Translations under genes and position numbers: made by a program
NCBI GenBank assembly: GCA_022567055.1
Contig: JADFHU010000405.1
Location: forward strand, 1-5,736
Reading direction: 5' to 3'
DNA length: 5,736 bases
Origin: Planctomycetota bacterium
GTDB lineage: Bacteria; Planctomycetota; Phycisphaerae; Sedimentisphaerales; Anaerobacaceae
The notes under the pieces: model-generated
Told to the model about the DNA's origin: nothing
The model's input: only the letters and a program-made list of their open reading frames with translations
The model's database searches: none
Shown: piece after piece, positions 5,058-5,736 of the stretch
Position numbering within the stretch: the stretch's first letter is position 1
Layout of the letters: each line of letters begins with the position of its first letter

Positions 5058-5736
5058 GTGAGATTCAAAGAAAAAGTGATACTGGTCACCGGTTCGACAC
5101 GGGGCATTGGGTTGGCCACGGCGCTCCGCTTCGCGCAGGAGGGTGGGATCCTGATCGTTCACGGTCCCGAGGAAAACACGGAGATGGATAAGGCTTACGC
5201 TCAGGTCCAAGCCCTTAGCCCGAAGAGTATCAAGGTGCCTTGCGAACTCTCCGATTCGCAGGCGACTCGTCAGGCATTCAAACGGATCGATTCTCATTTC
5301 AAGCGCTTGGATGTTTTGGTCAATAACGCCGCACAGCAGAGTGAGTTCCCTTTCTTGGAGATACCGGAAGAAGAATGGGATCGCATTCTTGCCGTGGATC
5401 TAAAAGCGCCGTTTCTATGGGGTCAGATGGCTGCCAATAGGATGGTCGAGCAAGGAGGCGGCAAAATCATTAATATCGGTTCAGTGCATGAGTTCCAAAC
5501 CAGACGCCTTCATGCCTCTTATAGCGCAGCAAAGGGAGGACTGCTCATGCTGACCAAGAGCATGGCACTCGAGTTGGCGCCCTACAATATTCAGGTCAAT
5601 CACGTCACGCCCGGTGCCGTTGCCACGGGACTGACGGACGAAGCGCGGCGACGCCGGTTGCTATCCGCTGTTCCGACCGGTCGCCTGGGACAACCATCAG
5701 AAATAGCCGCTATGGTTTGCTTTGTAGCGTCAGAGG
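5058..5736 (+). CDS. Classical short-chain dehydrogenase/reductase, 3' end outside the window
   Basis: Partial gene: 226 residues are visible of an expected 245-260, open at the right edge. It begins at GTG with MRFKEKVILVTG, the normal SDR N-terminus. The cofactor motif is TGSTRGIG (11-18), the NNAA strand end is at 89-92, and the catalytic residues are Ser142, Tyr155 and Lys159 (YSAAK). PGAVAT (185-190) and GRLGQPSEIA (208-217) are typical of the glucose 1-dehydrogenase / 3-oxoacyl-ACP reductase-like group. The usual tetrad Asn is replaced by Asp114 (AVDLKAPF). The second strand ends in IVHG with no acidic residue, and Arg15 is basic, which hints at NADP; this is inference. It follows the zinc dehydrogenase by 29 nt on the same strand, so the two probably act on one substrate or pathway, for example oxidation and re-reduction (epimerisation) of a sugar derivative. 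General database names such as 'glucose 1-dehydrogenase' would be over-precise. Confidence 0.95.
   Translation, partial: MRFKEKVILVTGSTRGIGLATALRFAQEGGILIVHGPEENTEMDKAYAQVQALSPKSIKVPCELSDSQATRQAFKRIDSHFKRLDVLVNNAAQQSEFPFLEIPEEEWDRILAVDLKAPFLWGQMAANRMVEQGGGKIINIGSVHEFQTRRLHASYSAAKGGLLMLTKSMALELAPYNIQVNHVTPGAVATGLTDEARRRRLLSAVPTGRLGQPSEIAAMVCFVASE

Overview
The window is bacterial and densely coded, with five genes in three blocks and a complex intergenic region near the middle. The best taxonomic hint is the first gene. It encodes a small secreted LamG/concanavalin-like protein with a 'NFYYVHLGA...IVKNAPR' core, which I associate with Planctomycetes and related environmental bacteria. That placement comes from memory of the family and is weak. 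Shine-Dalgarno sites and sigma70-like promoter boxes look conventional.

Left block (69-788, +): a predicted exported beta-sandwich domain protein. It converges on the next block across about 100 bp that show no clear terminator.

Central block (3613 down to 890, -): a tightly overlapping three-gene operon. The order is a short YtrA-type GntR repressor, an ABC ATPase of the YtrB/ABC-2 class, and a 12-segment membrane protein that is the probable permease. Each downstream start overlaps the previous stop, by 8 nt and then by 4 nt (ATGA), so translational coupling is expected. The promoter is unusually clear: TTGACT, 17 bp, TATATA. It is overlaid by a perfect 10-bp inverted repeat that is very likely the repressor's own operator. 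The predicted transcript start lies only a few bases before the GntR ATG, so that message may be nearly leaderless.

Intergenic region (3614-3942): besides that promoter, it holds a low-complexity, partly palindromic element at about 3710-3811. The element is built from GTCGTT/GTCGTC units on one side and their complements (CGATTACGACAACGAC) on the other. It looks like a non-coding or mobile repeat rather than a gene. Nearer the right-hand gene is a perfect TATAAT box with a small inverted repeat against it.

Right block (3943 to the window end, +): a zinc-dependent medium-chain dehydrogenase. It is followed after 29 nt by a classical short-chain dehydrogenase/reductase that starts at GTG and runs off the right edge. 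The pair is probably an operon acting on a sugar, polyol or hydroxy-acid type substrate, which the sequence does not identify.

No tRNA, rRNA, CRISPR array, transposase or phage gene was seen. The points most worth a second look are the repeat element, the operator-promoter overlap with its near-leaderless start, and the apparent internal duplication of the permease.
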